A program made the position numbers and the translations under genes. From assembly GCF_030505195.1 (NCBI RefSeq), contig NZ_CP129673.1, positions 1 to 64,000 on the forward strand: DNA of 64,000 bases, written 5' to 3'. Origin of the DNA: Comamonas testosteroni (GTDB taxonomy: Bacteria > Pseudomonadota > Gammaproteobacteria > Burkholderiales > Burkholderiaceae_C). Below the pieces are notes generated by a model. The model saw only the letters and a list, made by a program, of their open reading frames with translations, made no database searches and was not told the DNA's origin. Positions 53,236 through 62,102 of this stretch are shown piece by piece (within the stretch, counting starts at the first letter, position 1; each line of letters begins with the position of its first letter).

Positions 53236-53821
53236 AGCAACAGTAATTTTGCTTTTGATTCCAGGTGATTGGACCAAAAAGCAAATACATATTGAACAGA
53301 AATATGTAGAGCAAACACTAGGCGAGGACACTAGAGAGTGGGTGAGGAAGAGGGCAAATGGCTGGTATAACTACGCAATACTCGATTCCGGGTTTTATGA
53401 GGGTGCGCTGAATACGCTTATTCCTACTGAAACTGAGAAAAAACGCTCTCGTGGAATGGAGAAGATGGGGCAGGATTGGTTCGCCTGGGTTGAAGGGCGA
53501 CTGAATGCATTCATGAATGCCGCATACCAGTTCTTTTCACGACTTGCACTTCTCATGGCCTGGTTGCCTTACATGTTGATCTTGTTCATTCCGGCGAGCT
53601 ACGATGGGTTGATGACCTGGAAAATCAAACGGACCAACTTTGACTACTCAAGCCCAGTCATGCATCGATATGCAGTTCGCGGAGCGAGCTACTTGGTGTT
53701 CGGTCTGTTAGCAGCGTTTATGGCTCCCATCGCGTTGAACCCGATCATCATCCCTGTGGCGCTGATGGGCACTATCGTCTTGATAGGTCTGGCCATGGGT
53801 AACGTCCAGAAGCGAATTTGA
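53192..53821 (+). CDS. DUF4400 (TraJ/OrfJ-like) membrane protein, 209 aa
   Basis: It starts after GGAGAGTAAATT. Hydrophobic segments are at residues 6-24, 110-135, 165-185 and 188-205. A family of this size follows traD in SXT/IncA/C-type systems (annotated DUF4400 or TraJ-like), probably a membrane part of the transfer apparatus. A terminator follows. Confidence 0.75.
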   Translation: MNKPWFVVVILLLLEATVILLLIPGDWTKKQIHIEQKYVEQTLGEDTREWVRKRANGWYNYAILDSGFYEGALNTLIPTETEKKRSRGMEKMGQDWFAWVEGRLNAFMNAAYQFFSRLALLMAWLPYMLILFIPASYDGLMTWKIKRTNFDYSSPVMHRYAVRGASYLVFGLLAAFMAPIALNPIIIPVALMGTIVLIGLAMGNVQKRI

Positions 53822-53847
53822 TAGCAACAGCATCCAACCGTGTATAA

Positions 53848-53880
53848 GAAGGGCATCCATTTGGGGTGCCCTTCTTTTTT
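53848..53880 (+). terminator. Rho-independent terminator
   Basis: GAAGGGCATCC/GGGTGCCCTTC followed by six T. It separates the traI-DUF4400 unit from the traL operon. Confidence 0.85.
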
Positions 53881-53899
53881 GGCTGAGGCAAGGAAAGAC

Positions 53900-53917
53900 T
53901 TTTTCGCATGCGAAAAA
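53900..53917. promoter_or_regulatory. Operator-like palindrome, copy 3 (upstream of traL)
   Basis: TTTTTCGCATGCGAAAAA, identical to the site at 2860. Between the terminator and traL; the presumed promoter region of the pilus operon. Confidence 0.65.
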
Positions 53918-53954
53918 GATAGATTGCCAGCCGATGCTTCTTACAGCGCCCGAT

Positions 53955-53979
53955 AGTGCTGGAGTTGCCCTCTATGGGC
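53955..53979 (+). promoter_or_regulatory. Repeated box upstream of traL
   Basis: AGTGCTGGAGTTGCCC followed by TCTATGGGC. It matches 58558-58582 at 21 of 25 positions and contains GCCC/GGGC arms. Likely a regulator or promoter element shared by the traL and dsbC units. Confidence 0.5.
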
Positions 53980-54040
53980 GTTTGGTCATGCACGTTTTTC
54001 CTTTGAACTCTGAAGAATTCGAGTCAAGGAGAAAGTTCGC

Positions 54041-54322
54041 ATGAAGTTGATTGAAATCCCTCGTCGTATCGATGAGCCGCCACATCTGATGCTCTGGAGC
54101 GCCGATGAATTAGCTCCCATGCTGCTAGGGCTTGTTGTGGGTGTTGTGGTCGGCAAAGCTCTGCTTTGCGTGCTGGCCGGGATGCTTGTCACAAACCTCT
54201 ACCGTCGATTCAAGGACAGCAATCCTGATGGCTATTTGTTGCACATGCTCTATTGGACTGGTGCAGCCTTCTCCAAAGGACGCTCGATGGTCAACCCATT
54301 CATCAGGACGTTCGTGGCATGA
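54041..54322 (+). CDS. traL: Pilus assembly protein TraL
   Basis: This 93-residue protein with two central hydrophobic segments (APMLLGLVVGVVVGKALL and LCVLAGMLV) and the IPRRIDEPPHLMLW start is typical of TraL. It starts after CAAGGAGAAAG. First gene of the pilus assembly operon. It overlaps traE by ATGA. Confidence 0.88.
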   Translation: MKLIEIPRRIDEPPHLMLWSADELAPMLLGLVVGVVVGKALLCVLAGMLVTNLYRRFKDSNPDGYLLHMLYWTGAAFSKGRSMVNPFIRTFVA

Positions 54323-55008
54323 ACATCAATAATTACCTGAAGAAGTATGCGTGGATGCAGACTGAGATCCATTGGGGTCGAGTTTTTATGGGGGGTCTTA
54401 TTGCGATCAATGCTTTATTGGTCGTAAAAGTCCTCACCAAAGAAACCATTGTTGAAATAGTCCCATTCACATTAACTGAAGACGCTTGGCTGGGTGAGAA
54501 ATCTGCATCACGATCATATAAAGAGTCTTGGGCATTGGCATTTGCACAGTTGTTCGGCAACGTAACACCCGCAACAGTGGACTTTGTTAAGACACGGACA
54601 ACACCATTTTTCGCTCCAAAAATTTACTCTCAAATCATTGAAATTCTTGAGGTGCAGTCTCGGCAAATCAAAGATGACCGAGTTTCTCTCCGTTTTGAAC
54701 CGCGTCATGTTGAATATGAAATGGGAACGGATAAGGTGTTTGTTTATGGGTATTCGTTTGCCAAGGGCGCAAGCTCTAAAGAGTCGCGTACTGACAGAAC
54801 GTATGAATTCCGCATAAAGATTGCCAAGTATGCACCTCAAATTGACTACATCGATACATACGCCGGTCGGCCGCGCACAAAAACCATTGAAGCGAATCTG
54901 AAGCGCAAAGAAGAACAAAGAGAGATGCGCGAGGAAAAAGAGAAAAGAATCCAGGAGCAGAACGAAGATGATATGCAAAGAAATTCGAGTGATGAAAGCG
55001 AATTCTAA
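54319..55008 (+). CDS. traE: Pilus assembly protein TraE
   Basis: This 229-residue inner-membrane protein has a single N-terminal membrane segment (WGRVFMGGLIAINALLVVK). The periplasmic part is the usual TraE type, ending in a charged coiled-coil (KRKEEQREMREEKEKR). The start at 54319 overlaps traL by ATGA. It overlaps traK by 17 bp. Confidence 0.85.
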   Translation: MNINNYLKKYAWMQTEIHWGRVFMGGLIAINALLVVKVLTKETIVEIVPFTLTEDAWLGEKSASRSYKESWALAFAQLFGNVTPATVDFVKTRTTPFFAPKIYSQIIEILEVQSRQIKDDRVSLRFEPRHVEYEMGTDKVFVYGYSFAKGASSKESRTDRTYEFRIKIAKYAPQIDYIDTYAGRPRTKTIEANLKRKEEQREMREEKEKRIQEQNEDDMQRNSSDESEF

Positions 55009-55999
55009 ATACCTGCTGGCCGTGAGCCTTGCAATTGCTGGTCATGTGCATGCACAAGATAAAACACCGGCCATGGATGATATCCCTGTGGTGCCTGCTG
55101 GAGTCATGCGTGAGAACGTTCCGGCTCCGATAGGAAGTCGATCTGCTGTGGCTAACAATCAGAAGGCCAGGGGCCAAGGTGCTGAAGCAGGTGTGGACTC
55201 TGGAAATTTCTCAGGGAATATCAACAGTAGTTCACATATAACGATGAAGCCAGGGGTGAACCAGATCATTCCAATTGCTATTGGGCATCCAAATCGTATT
55301 GTGACTCCATTTAGTACACCCGATATCACCTCTACGACTCTTAGTTCCGGTGGTGGAGGGGGGGAGAAAGATAAATGCGGTGAAGTCTGTATTAAGGACA
55401 ACGTAATTTATATCGCTACTCTTAAAGAAAGCCCTGTGACGATGTTCATCACCGAGAAGGGGAGTGAATCGCAAGCACTAAGTTTGACGATGATTCCACG
55501 CAAAATTCCACCGCGCGAAGTATTCGTTAAGCTTGATGGCTCATTTGCTGGTGGTATGGGTGGGGTCCGGGCTAGTGCAAATGCCAAAGCTGAGGCTTGG
55601 GAAACTAGCCAGCCTTACATCGAAACTATCAGAACGCTGTTCAGAAAACTCGCGCTGAATGAAATCCCTCAAGGGTTCACGATGACAGCGACACCGCGCG
55701 AACTCGCAGCAAAGGCACCTAAGTGTTCTATCCCTGGGCTGTCGGTTGATTTCGCAGCAGGCCAGTACATGGCTGGCCATAACCTGAATGTTTATGTCGG
55801 CGTAGCGCGTAACGACAGCCAGGATCTGGTTGAGTTTCGTGAATCTCAGTGTGCAAACTGGAATACAGCAGCCATCACCAGCTGGCCACTGAAGGTGCTG
55901 GAGCCAGGACAGCGCACAGAGGTCTATGTGGCAGTGAAGCAAGGGCATGCTCCTAGCTCGATGTCTCAGCGTCCATCCCTGATAGGAGGCCGGAATTGA
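54992..55999 (+). CDS. traK: Secretin-like pilus assembly protein TraK
   Basis: This 335-residue outer-membrane core component has a signal peptide (KYLLAVSLAIAGHVHA, cleavage near residue 22). A beta-rich C-terminal domain follows. The segment ITMKPGVNQIIPIAIGHP and the downstream VNQ/VTPF pattern are typical of TraK/VirB9-like proteins. It ends in TTGA, where traB probably begins with TTG. Confidence 0.83.
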   Translation: MKANSKYLLAVSLAIAGHVHAQDKTPAMDDIPVVPAGVMRENVPAPIGSRSAVANNQKARGQGAEAGVDSGNFSGNINSSSHITMKPGVNQIIPIAIGHPNRIVTPFSTPDITSTTLSSGGGGGEKDKCGEVCIKDNVIYIATLKESPVTMFITEKGSESQALSLTMIPRKIPPREVFVKLDGSFAGGMGGVRASANAKAEAWETSQPYIETIRTLFRKLALNEIPQGFTMTATPRELAAKAPKCSIPGLSVDFAAGQYMAGHNLNVYVGVARNDSQDLVEFRESQCANWNTAAITSWPLKVLEPGQRTEVYVAVKQGHAPSSMSQRPSLIGGRN

Positions 56000-57345
56000 A
56001 TTTGATGCAGAAATGGGGGCAGCTGACCCCCAAGGTCAAACGGCTGGTTGCGGTATCTGCAATCGGTGTAGTCATCCTTGGTGCTATGGCACTGACCACC
56101 TCGCCACCAGAAGAGAAAAAACAACGAGGACGCCATGAATCCATCAAGAGCATCCTGACTGATAAGAACACGCGGGACGTTGGCATCGACTCAATTTCTG
56201 GCTCCCTGAAAGCGCTGGAAAATAGGATGAAGGGAGTTGAGCGCGAGCAAGAGCGTATAAAGAAAGAGGGAGTAAGTCAAAAGCCTGACTCAACCTCGGA
56301 AGAAAATACGGCTGAGAGCGCTCGCATGAGGGCTGATATTGACCGTTTGATTGATATGGTCGAGGCGAAAAATCCTGCCCCTCCCAAAGGTGATGAAGCT
56401 GGAAAGGGGGCTGAAGCTGGAGGGAGCAAGCCTGGTGGGGAACCAGCTGTGGTGCAGCAAAGCTATATTGATCAGAAAGTGGACTTCAACGACCCTGCCT
56501 CGGTATTCAAATCCGCACCTCTTCCCCACACCAAGAAAATTCGTCAACACGATCATCCAGGAGGAACAGACACTGGTGAAAGTGACGACAAGCAGGTTGC
56601 AGGTCTGAATGCAGAGCAGCAAGAAATGCGGATCGTAAGTATTTCTCAAGCAGAAGAAAAGTCGAAGTCGAAACCCAAAGAGGACGAGTCGCAAACCATG
56701 TCGTATTTGCCAGCAGGTTCCATAATTACTGGAACGCTGATAAATGGTATGGATGCTCCAACTGGTCAAGGTGCGCGCAAAGATCCATTCCCATCAACTC
56801 TACGCATTCAGAAAGAGGCAATTCTGCCTAACAAGTTTCGCGCCGATGTCAGGGAGTGCTTCATGATTCTCTCTGGCTATGGGGACCTAAGCTCAGAGCG
56901 TGCGTATTTACGCGGTGAGACATTCTCTTGTATCAGGGAGGATGGCGGAGTTATTGAAGCTCGGCTTGACTCGTATGCGGTTGGCGAAGATGGTAAAGCT
57001 GGTGTAAGAGGTCGATTGGTTTCAAAACAAGGACAGATGGTCGCAAAAAGCCTGATTGCTGGTTTCTTAGGCGGAGCATCAAAAGCAATGGACGTTAATG
57101 TGGTCCCAACTATCAACACGACTGGCTCAAATCGAACCGAATTCCAGTCTCCATTGTCTTCCGATCTTTTCCAAGGCGCGGCAGTTAAGGGGGCATCGAG
57201 CGCATTAGATCGAATTGCCAAGTTCTATATTGAAATGGCGGAAGGTATTTTCCCAGTCATTGAGATCGATGCTGGGCGTCAATTGGATGTGATTGTGACG
57301 CGAGGCGCGCGACTGCAGATCCGCAACCTGAAGCGCAAGCGTTAG
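55996..57345 (+). CDS. traB: Pilus assembly protein TraB (TTG start likely)
   Basis: This 449-residue VirB10-like protein has an N-terminal membrane segment (VAVSAIGVVILGAMALTT), a coiled-coil/Lys-Glu-rich part (about 60-120), and a C-terminal beta domain (SYLPAGSIITGTLINGMDAP). GGAGG lies six bases from a TTG at 55996, whereas the ATG at 56005 is 15 bases away, so the TTG is the better start. Bridges the inner and outer membranes. Confidence 0.85.
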   Translation: MNLMQKWGQLTPKVKRLVAVSAIGVVILGAMALTTSPPEEKKQRGRHESIKSILTDKNTRDVGIDSISGSLKALENRMKGVEREQERIKKEGVSQKPDSTSEENTAESARMRADIDRLIDMVEAKNPAPPKGDEAGKGAEAGGSKPGGEPAVVQQSYIDQKVDFNDPASVFKSAPLPHTKKIRQHDHPGGTDTGESDDKQVAGLNAEQQEMRIVSISQAEEKSKSKPKEDESQTMSYLPAGSIITGTLINGMDAPTGQGARKDPFPSTLRIQKEAILPNKFRADVRECFMILSGYGDLSSERAYLRGETFSCIREDGGVIEARLDSYAVGEDGKAGVRGRLVSKQGQMVAKSLIAGFLGGASKAMDVNVVPTINTTGSNRTEFQSPLSSDLFQGAAVKGASSALDRIAKFYIEMAEGIFPVIEIDAGRQLDVIVTRGARLQIRNLKRKR

Positions 57346-57395
57346 AACAAAAACATGAATTGTCCGAAACGGGCAATTTGGAGGTGAAGCAAAAA

Positions 57396-58052
57396 ATGAA
57401 GTTGTCCTTACGATCCGTTCAACGTGTGATTCTTCCCGCTGTAGCAGTGCTGCTCAGTGGCTGCTCGATGATGAATATCGGGGCAGAGGATTACGGATGT
57501 CCAGGCCTTCCGAACGGCGTGCAATGCATGTCAGCTCGGGATGTCTATGTCGCTACCAACAATGGGCAAGTTCCTGCCCCGATGGTCAGGGGAAGGGAGG
57601 CTGAGCAGCATGAAGCTGAGATGGTCCAAAAGACCGGCGTAGGTAAATCCAATGAATCGGGCGTTAAGCAGGCGAGTCCAAACGATGTGGTTGACAACTA
57701 TGTGGCCCCAAGGTTGCCTGATCGCCCGGTCCCAATCCGAACACCAGCTCAAGTCATGCGGATTTGGGTTGCTCCATGGGAGGACAGCAATGGAGATCTG
57801 AACACTACTGGATACATATACACAGAAATTGAACCCAGGCGCTGGGTGGTCGGTGAACCGATGACGGCCTCCGATCCAGTGCTCAGGCCACTTCAATCAC
57901 TGGACGCACCAACGACAGGCATCGGCAATACCGCGATGAGTGCAGAGCGTGAAGCTCGCCTGGAGAGACAGCGAGAGGAGAGGGAGATTCGCCAAGAGCA
58001 GATACAGCAACAGCGAGAAATCGCCTCTCAAAAACGGAATCGACTTAATTAA
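57396..58052 (+). CDS. traV: Pilus assembly lipoprotein TraV
   Basis: This 218-residue lipoprotein has a lipobox VLLSGCS (Cys near residue 20). CPGLPNGVQCMSARDVY is typical of TraV. The C-terminus is a Glu/Arg coiled coil. It follows GGAGGTG. The VirB7-like partner of TraK/TraB. Confidence 0.85.
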   Translation: MKLSLRSVQRVILPAVAVLLSGCSMMNIGAEDYGCPGLPNGVQCMSARDVYVATNNGQVPAPMVRGREAEQHEAEMVQKTGVGKSNESGVKQASPNDVVDNYVAPRLPDRPVPIRTPAQVMRIWVAPWEDSNGDLNTTGYIYTEIEPRRWVVGEPMTASDPVLRPLQSLDAPTTGIGNTAMSAEREARLERQREEREIRQEQIQQQREIASQKRNRLN

Positions 58053-58069
58053 GCAATAGGAGTTCAAGC

Positions 58070-58486
58070 ATGAGCACACTCACACACAACAAGCTGATTG
58101 CCCTGAGCCAGAGCAATTTCGTGGCAAAGGTCAAAAAGAAGCATTTGATCGCTGGTGGCCTGGTACTGGCAAGCATCGTTGTTCTGATGACCCCTGACTT
58201 CGCATTGGCGGGCGGCGGTGGTTCCGAGTTCGACGATGTATGGAACACCCTCAAGGACTGGACACAAGGTACGCTGGGTCGCATTGTGGCGGGAGCAATC
58301 ATCCTGGTGGGCATCATCGGCGGAATTGCACGTCAGAGCTTGATGGCCTTTGCCATGGGCGTTGGCGGTGGCATGGGCCTCTACAACGCGCCAACGATCA
58401 TTGAATCCATTATGTCGGCAACCATTCCGGTAGCCCACAAAGCAGTGCCAAGCCTGATCACGATGTGCAACGGCCTCGGCTGCTAA
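58070..58486 (+). CDS. traA: Conjugative pilin TraA
   Basis: This 138-residue pilin has an N-terminal leader with a hydrophobic part (LIAGGLVLASIVVLM) ending at DFALA, then a GGGG segment and two further hydrophobic stretches (RIVAGAIILVGIIGG; SLMAFAMGVGGGMGLY). A Cys-containing tail (MCNGLGC) ends it. It starts after AATAGGAG. A terminator follows, and abundance of the pilin is expected. Confidence 0.88.
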   Translation: MSTLTHNKLIALSQSNFVAKVKKKHLIAGGLVLASIVVLMTPDFALAGGGGSEFDDVWNTLKDWTQGTLGRIVAGAIILVGIIGGIARQSLMAFAMGVGGGMGLYNAPTIIESIMSATIPVAHKAVPSLITMCNGLGC

Positions 58487-58510
58487 GTCAACCGGCAAAA
58501 TCAAGACATC

Positions 58511-58542
58511 GAAAGAGCGCCCAAGGGGCGCTCTTTCTTTTT
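58511..58542 (+). terminator. Rho-independent terminator after traA
   Basis: GAAAGAGCGCC/GGGCGCTCTTTC with a T-rich tail. Splits the traL-traA unit from dsbC-traC, and may be partly read through. Confidence 0.85.
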
Positions 58543-58557
58543 CAGGGATCGGGTGAA

Positions 58558-58582
58558 AGTGCTTGGGTTGCCCATTATGGGC
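58558..58582 (+). promoter_or_regulatory. Repeated box upstream of dsbC
   Basis: AGTGCTTGGGTTGCCC followed by ATTATGGGC, matching 53955-53979 at 21 of 25 positions. Confidence 0.5.
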
Positions 58583-58615
58583 TTCCACCGAAGAGAGACT
58601 TTAGCAGCCTCAAAA

Positions 58616-58638
58616 CTAGACTGGAAGCATCTATAACT
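58616..58638 (+). promoter_or_regulatory. Possible promoter element upstream of dsbC
   Basis: CTAGACTGGAAGCATC then TATAACT resembles 36474-36496 (CTAGACTGAAAGC...ATAGTT), just upstream of giant gene 2. TATAAC may be a -10 box. Weak evidence, from two copies only. Confidence 0.3.
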
Positions 58639-58642
58639 GGGG

Positions 58643-58656
58643 TTTCGCATGCGAAA
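58643..58656. promoter_or_regulatory. Operator-like palindrome, copy 4 (overlaps the dsbC start)
   Basis: TTTCGCATGCGAAA, with the dsbC start codon in its middle, as in copy 1 at 2868. Confidence 0.55.
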
Positions 58657-59347
58657 AAGTTTCTTGCTCGCCGTTCTGTCTGGTGCGTTGTCCATGGCCA
58701 ATGCAGCACCACTTGAGATTACTGATGCTCGTGGGGCGAACATCGAAGAGATGGTGAAGCTGCCTGTTAAAGGGCTTCAGGCAATTCAAAGTAAGGGGCA
58801 AATTATGTTCGTTAGCGATAACGGACGATTCGTATTTACTGGCCAAGTAATTGATCTTTGGTCCAAAAAAGAGCTGAGCACTATGAAACAGATGCGGGAC
58901 GCATCTGAAACTCTCAACTTCAAAGCACTTGGCCTCGACCCCAAAAGCTTGAACGCAATCAGCATTGGTACAGGGAAAAATGAGGTCGTGGCATTTGTAG
59001 ACCCATACTGTGCTGTGTGTCACAAGTTGATGACCGAATCAAAATCATTGCTGAAAGACTATACGTTCCGCTTTATTGTTGTTCCTGCACTAGGCGATAA
59101 ATCGAACGTGCTTTCCAAGCAAATATTCTGTGCAAAGGATAAGAATAAAACATTCGAAGCCTTCACGACTAATGCAATTCAAAGCTTAGCCCAAATCCCC
59201 AACTGCAATACTGAAGGGTACGACAAGACACTTATTGCAGCCCAGATTTTGGGCGTTGAAGGTGTCCCTATGGTAATAGCTCCCAATGGACGATATGCGA
59301 AAGGCTATCCTGCAAAGATGGCTGAATGGCTTGCGGGGAATAAATAA
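58649..59347 (+). CDS. dsbC: Disulfide isomerase DsbC
   Basis: This 232-residue periplasmic isomerase has a signal peptide (FLLAVLSGALSMANA) and the active-site CAVC at residues 121-124. The N-terminal part is the dimerisation region. It is a standard member of this transfer operon and probably helps fold transfer proteins and the exported Ig-like proteins with Cys pairs. The start lies in a perfect palindrome. It ends one base into traC (TAATG). Confidence 0.85.
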   Translation: MRKSFLLAVLSGALSMANAAPLEITDARGANIEEMVKLPVKGLQAIQSKGQIMFVSDNGRFVFTGQVIDLWSKKELSTMKQMRDASETLNFKALGLDPKSLNAISIGTGKNEVVAFVDPYCAVCHKLMTESKSLLKDYTFRFIVVPALGDKSNVLSKQIFCAKDKNKTFEAFTTNAIQSLAQIPNCNTEGYDKTLIAAQILGVEGVPMVIAPNGRYAKGYPAKMAEWLAGNK

Positions 59348-61797
59348 TGCTGGCAACAATTCGAAAAGTTGAAGGCGACACATATATTCCTGCCTCATGC
59401 AGAGCCGCCACTCTTTTTCCGGTACTCGCATATGATGAAGATCAAAAGCTATTTATCTGTGATGATCAAACAGTAGGCTTTGGGTTCATCTGTCAGCCTC
59501 TCAATGGCGCAGATGAAAAAATACAAGATCGTGTTAATGGGTTCATGACACAGGACTATCCCAAAAACACGATAGCTCAATTTTTCTCGTTTCGCTCCCC
59601 TGACATTAGCCAAGAAATCTACAAAATTCTTGGTCTGAGAGATGGATTTCGACATGAGATTCTATCCGCGACTATCCAAGAGCGTGCTGAATTCTTAAAA
59701 AAGCATACTCGGGAAAGAATAACGGCCACGAATGATCGAGGTATCTACGATAACGGGATCGTACATGATCAAAAATTGATCATATCTTTCAAGATTCCAA
59801 TCTCAGGTCGCTTCCCAACTGAAAAAGAGTATCTGGAACTGAAACAGATACGAACGAAATGTGAAGCTTCAATTCAGAGCATAGGTGTTGCACCGCATGC
59901 AATGACTTCAGCTCAATACAAGCGTGTGATGGGGACCATCCTTAATTGGGGCACTGATGCGAGTTGGAAGCACGAGAATGACAATCTCGATCAGGACAAA
60001 GCTATATGCGATCAGCTTCTGGACTTTGATACGCAAATAGATGTCTATAAGAACAAATTAGTCATTGGTGACTATCACGTCAAAGTTCTCTCAGCCAAAA
60101 AGACACCAGACAAAATGTTCTTTGGTGATGCACTGGCATATATCGGGGATCTGGCTGGTACTGATTCAGGGGTCAAGGAAAACTACTTCATCTGTATGAA
60201 TGTTTTCTATCCTGACCATGAATCGGAAAAAACGAAACTTGAACGCAAGCGGCAATTCACGGTGAACCAGGCGTATGGACCGCTGCTGAAATTTGTTCCT
60301 GTATTGGCCGATAAAAAGCACAGTTTCGATGTTCTGTATGAATCGTTGAAAGAAGGCTCCAGGCCCATTAAGACAACATACACGTTGGCTATCTTCGCTC
60401 CGACAGCTGAGCGAGCCGAAGAAGCTGCGACTAAAGCGCGAAATATCTGGCGAGAGTCACGATTTGAAATGATGGAGGACAAATTTGTTTGTCTTCCAAT
60501 TTTTATTAATCATCTCCCATTGTGCACTGATCGCAAGGCAATTCTTGATTTATATCGCTACAAAACGATGTCCACAGAGCAAGTGGTTCCAATGTTGCCG
60601 ATATTTGGTGAGTGGAAAGGAACAGGGACATTCCATGCAACATTGATATCCCGCAACGGGCAAATCATGAGCCAGTCGTTACATGACAGCGATACCAATA
60701 AGAACTTGGTCATAGCGGCTGAATCTGGATCTGGAAAGTCGTTTGAAGTAAATGAACTCATTACTTCATATCTTTCTGAGGGGGCGCAGGTCTGGGTTAT
60801 TGATGCTGGGCGATCATATGAAAAGCTCTGCGCAACATTAAAGGGAGAGTTTGTGCACTTTGGGGAAAACTCCAAAGTTTGCTTAGCGCCATTTGCAAAT
60901 ATTGAAGAGTTTGACGAAGATGAAGATGCAATAAATGCAAATATTGCAGCAATGGCATCTGCCAAGGGAACGCTTGATGAATGGCAGATAGCTTCATTGA
61001 AGCGGGTCATTAACGAAATTTGGCATGAAAAGGGCAAAAAGACTCAAATCGATGATATTGCGGAACGATGCTTGAACAGTGGTGATACACGGTTAAGCGA
61101 TATTGGTACTCAGCTGTACGCCTTTACATCGAAGGGGAGTTACGGCAAGTATTTCAAGGGTGATTTTGCTACTCAGTTTCAATCGCAATTAACAGTGGTT
61201 GAGCTTGACGACCTGCAAGGGCGCAAGCATTTGCGTCAGGTTGTTCTTCTGCAACTTATTCAGCAGATCCAAAACGAAGTTTTCTTGGGAGAAAAGAATA
61301 GAAAGAAGGTTGTCATCATTGATGAGGCTTGGGACCTGCTGAAGGAGGGCGAGGTTGCTGTATTCATGGAGCACGCTTATCGGAAGTTCCGAAAGTATGG
61401 CGGGTCTGTGATTATTGCCACTCAATCTATTAATGACCTTTATGAGAATGCCGTTGGTCGAGCAATTGCAGAAAACTCCTCAAGCATGTACCTGCTAGGA
61501 CAAACAGCAGAATCGGTAGAGTCGGTTAGAACAACTAAACGGCTCTCATTGTCTGATGGTGGATATAACACACTGCTAACAGTGCACACAGTCCAAGGTG
61601 TCTATTCAGAGATTTTCTTGAAAACAAAAGCGGGCATTGGAGTCGGTCGCTTGATTGTTCCTGACTTCCAGAAACTACTCTATTCAACAAACCCGGTTGA
61701 TACAAACCAAATTAAAAGATCTTTTGATCAAGGCAATAGCTATGCAGAAGCTATCCGCCACGTAATTAGAGAACGCCAGCAAGGGATACGTCAATGA
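59347..61797 (+). CDS. traC: Pilus assembly ATPase TraC
   Basis: This 816-residue VirB4-like ATPase has Walker A AESGSGKS at about 458 and Walker B VVIIDEAWDLL at about 654. It drives pilus extension at the inner membrane. It overlaps dsbC by one base and trbI by four. Confidence 0.92.
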   Translation: MLATIRKVEGDTYIPASCRAATLFPVLAYDEDQKLFICDDQTVGFGFICQPLNGADEKIQDRVNGFMTQDYPKNTIAQFFSFRSPDISQEIYKILGLRDGFRHEILSATIQERAEFLKKHTRERITATNDRGIYDNGIVHDQKLIISFKIPISGRFPTEKEYLELKQIRTKCEASIQSIGVAPHAMTSAQYKRVMGTILNWGTDASWKHENDNLDQDKAICDQLLDFDTQIDVYKNKLVIGDYHVKVLSAKKTPDKMFFGDALAYIGDLAGTDSGVKENYFICMNVFYPDHESEKTKLERKRQFTVNQAYGPLLKFVPVLADKKHSFDVLYESLKEGSRPIKTTYTLAIFAPTAERAEEAATKARNIWRESRFEMMEDKFVCLPIFINHLPLCTDRKAILDLYRYKTMSTEQVVPMLPIFGEWKGTGTFHATLISRNGQIMSQSLHDSDTNKNLVIAAESGSGKSFEVNELITSYLSEGAQVWVIDAGRSYEKLCATLKGEFVHFGENSKVCLAPFANIEEFDEDEDAINANIAAMASAKGTLDEWQIASLKRVINEIWHEKGKKTQIDDIAERCLNSGDTRLSDIGTQLYAFTSKGSYGKYFKGDFATQFQSQLTVVELDDLQGRKHLRQVVLLQLIQQIQNEVFLGEKNRKKVVIIDEAWDLLKEGEVAVFMEHAYRKFRKYGGSVIIATQSINDLYENAVGRAIAENSSSMYLLGQTAESVESVRTTKRLSLSDGGYNTLLTVHTVQGVYSEIFLKTKAGIGVGRLIVPDFQKLLYSTNPVDTNQIKRSFDQGNSYAEAIRHVIRERQQGIRQ

Positions 61798-62102
61798 TTT
61801 CCAAAACAACATTCGCAATTTTCTCTGTCGTCCTGGTTGCTTTGAATGCAGCTGGATATTACTACCTAGATAAAAAAATTGATAAGAGGCTTAGTCAGAT
61901 TCCAAATATTGCAGTTGTCGATTTGACGAAATTGGCCTCTAGTTACCCGCAGGGGGCTACGCCTCAAGAAGTCGATGCGCTCATGGTGCAGACGAACAAT
62001 GGAATTCTGAAGCTGAAGGAGGCAGGATATCTAGTTATCGATGCCGGGGCCGTCTTGGCTGCTCCACAAGACATTATTGTGGATCAGGAACTATTTAAAT
62101 GA
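61794..62102 (+). CDS. trbI: TrbI-like transfer protein
   Basis: This 102-residue protein has one N-terminal membrane segment (TFAIFSVVLVALNAAGYYYL) and a short periplasmic part (LTKLASSYPQGATPQEVD), matching TrbI of F-type systems. Overlaps both neighbours by ATGA. Confidence 0.75.
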   Translation: MISKTTFAIFSVVLVALNAAGYYYLDKKIDKRLSQIPNIAVVDLTKLASSYPQGATPQEVDALMVQTNNGILKLKEAGYLVIDAGAVLAAPQDIIVDQELFK

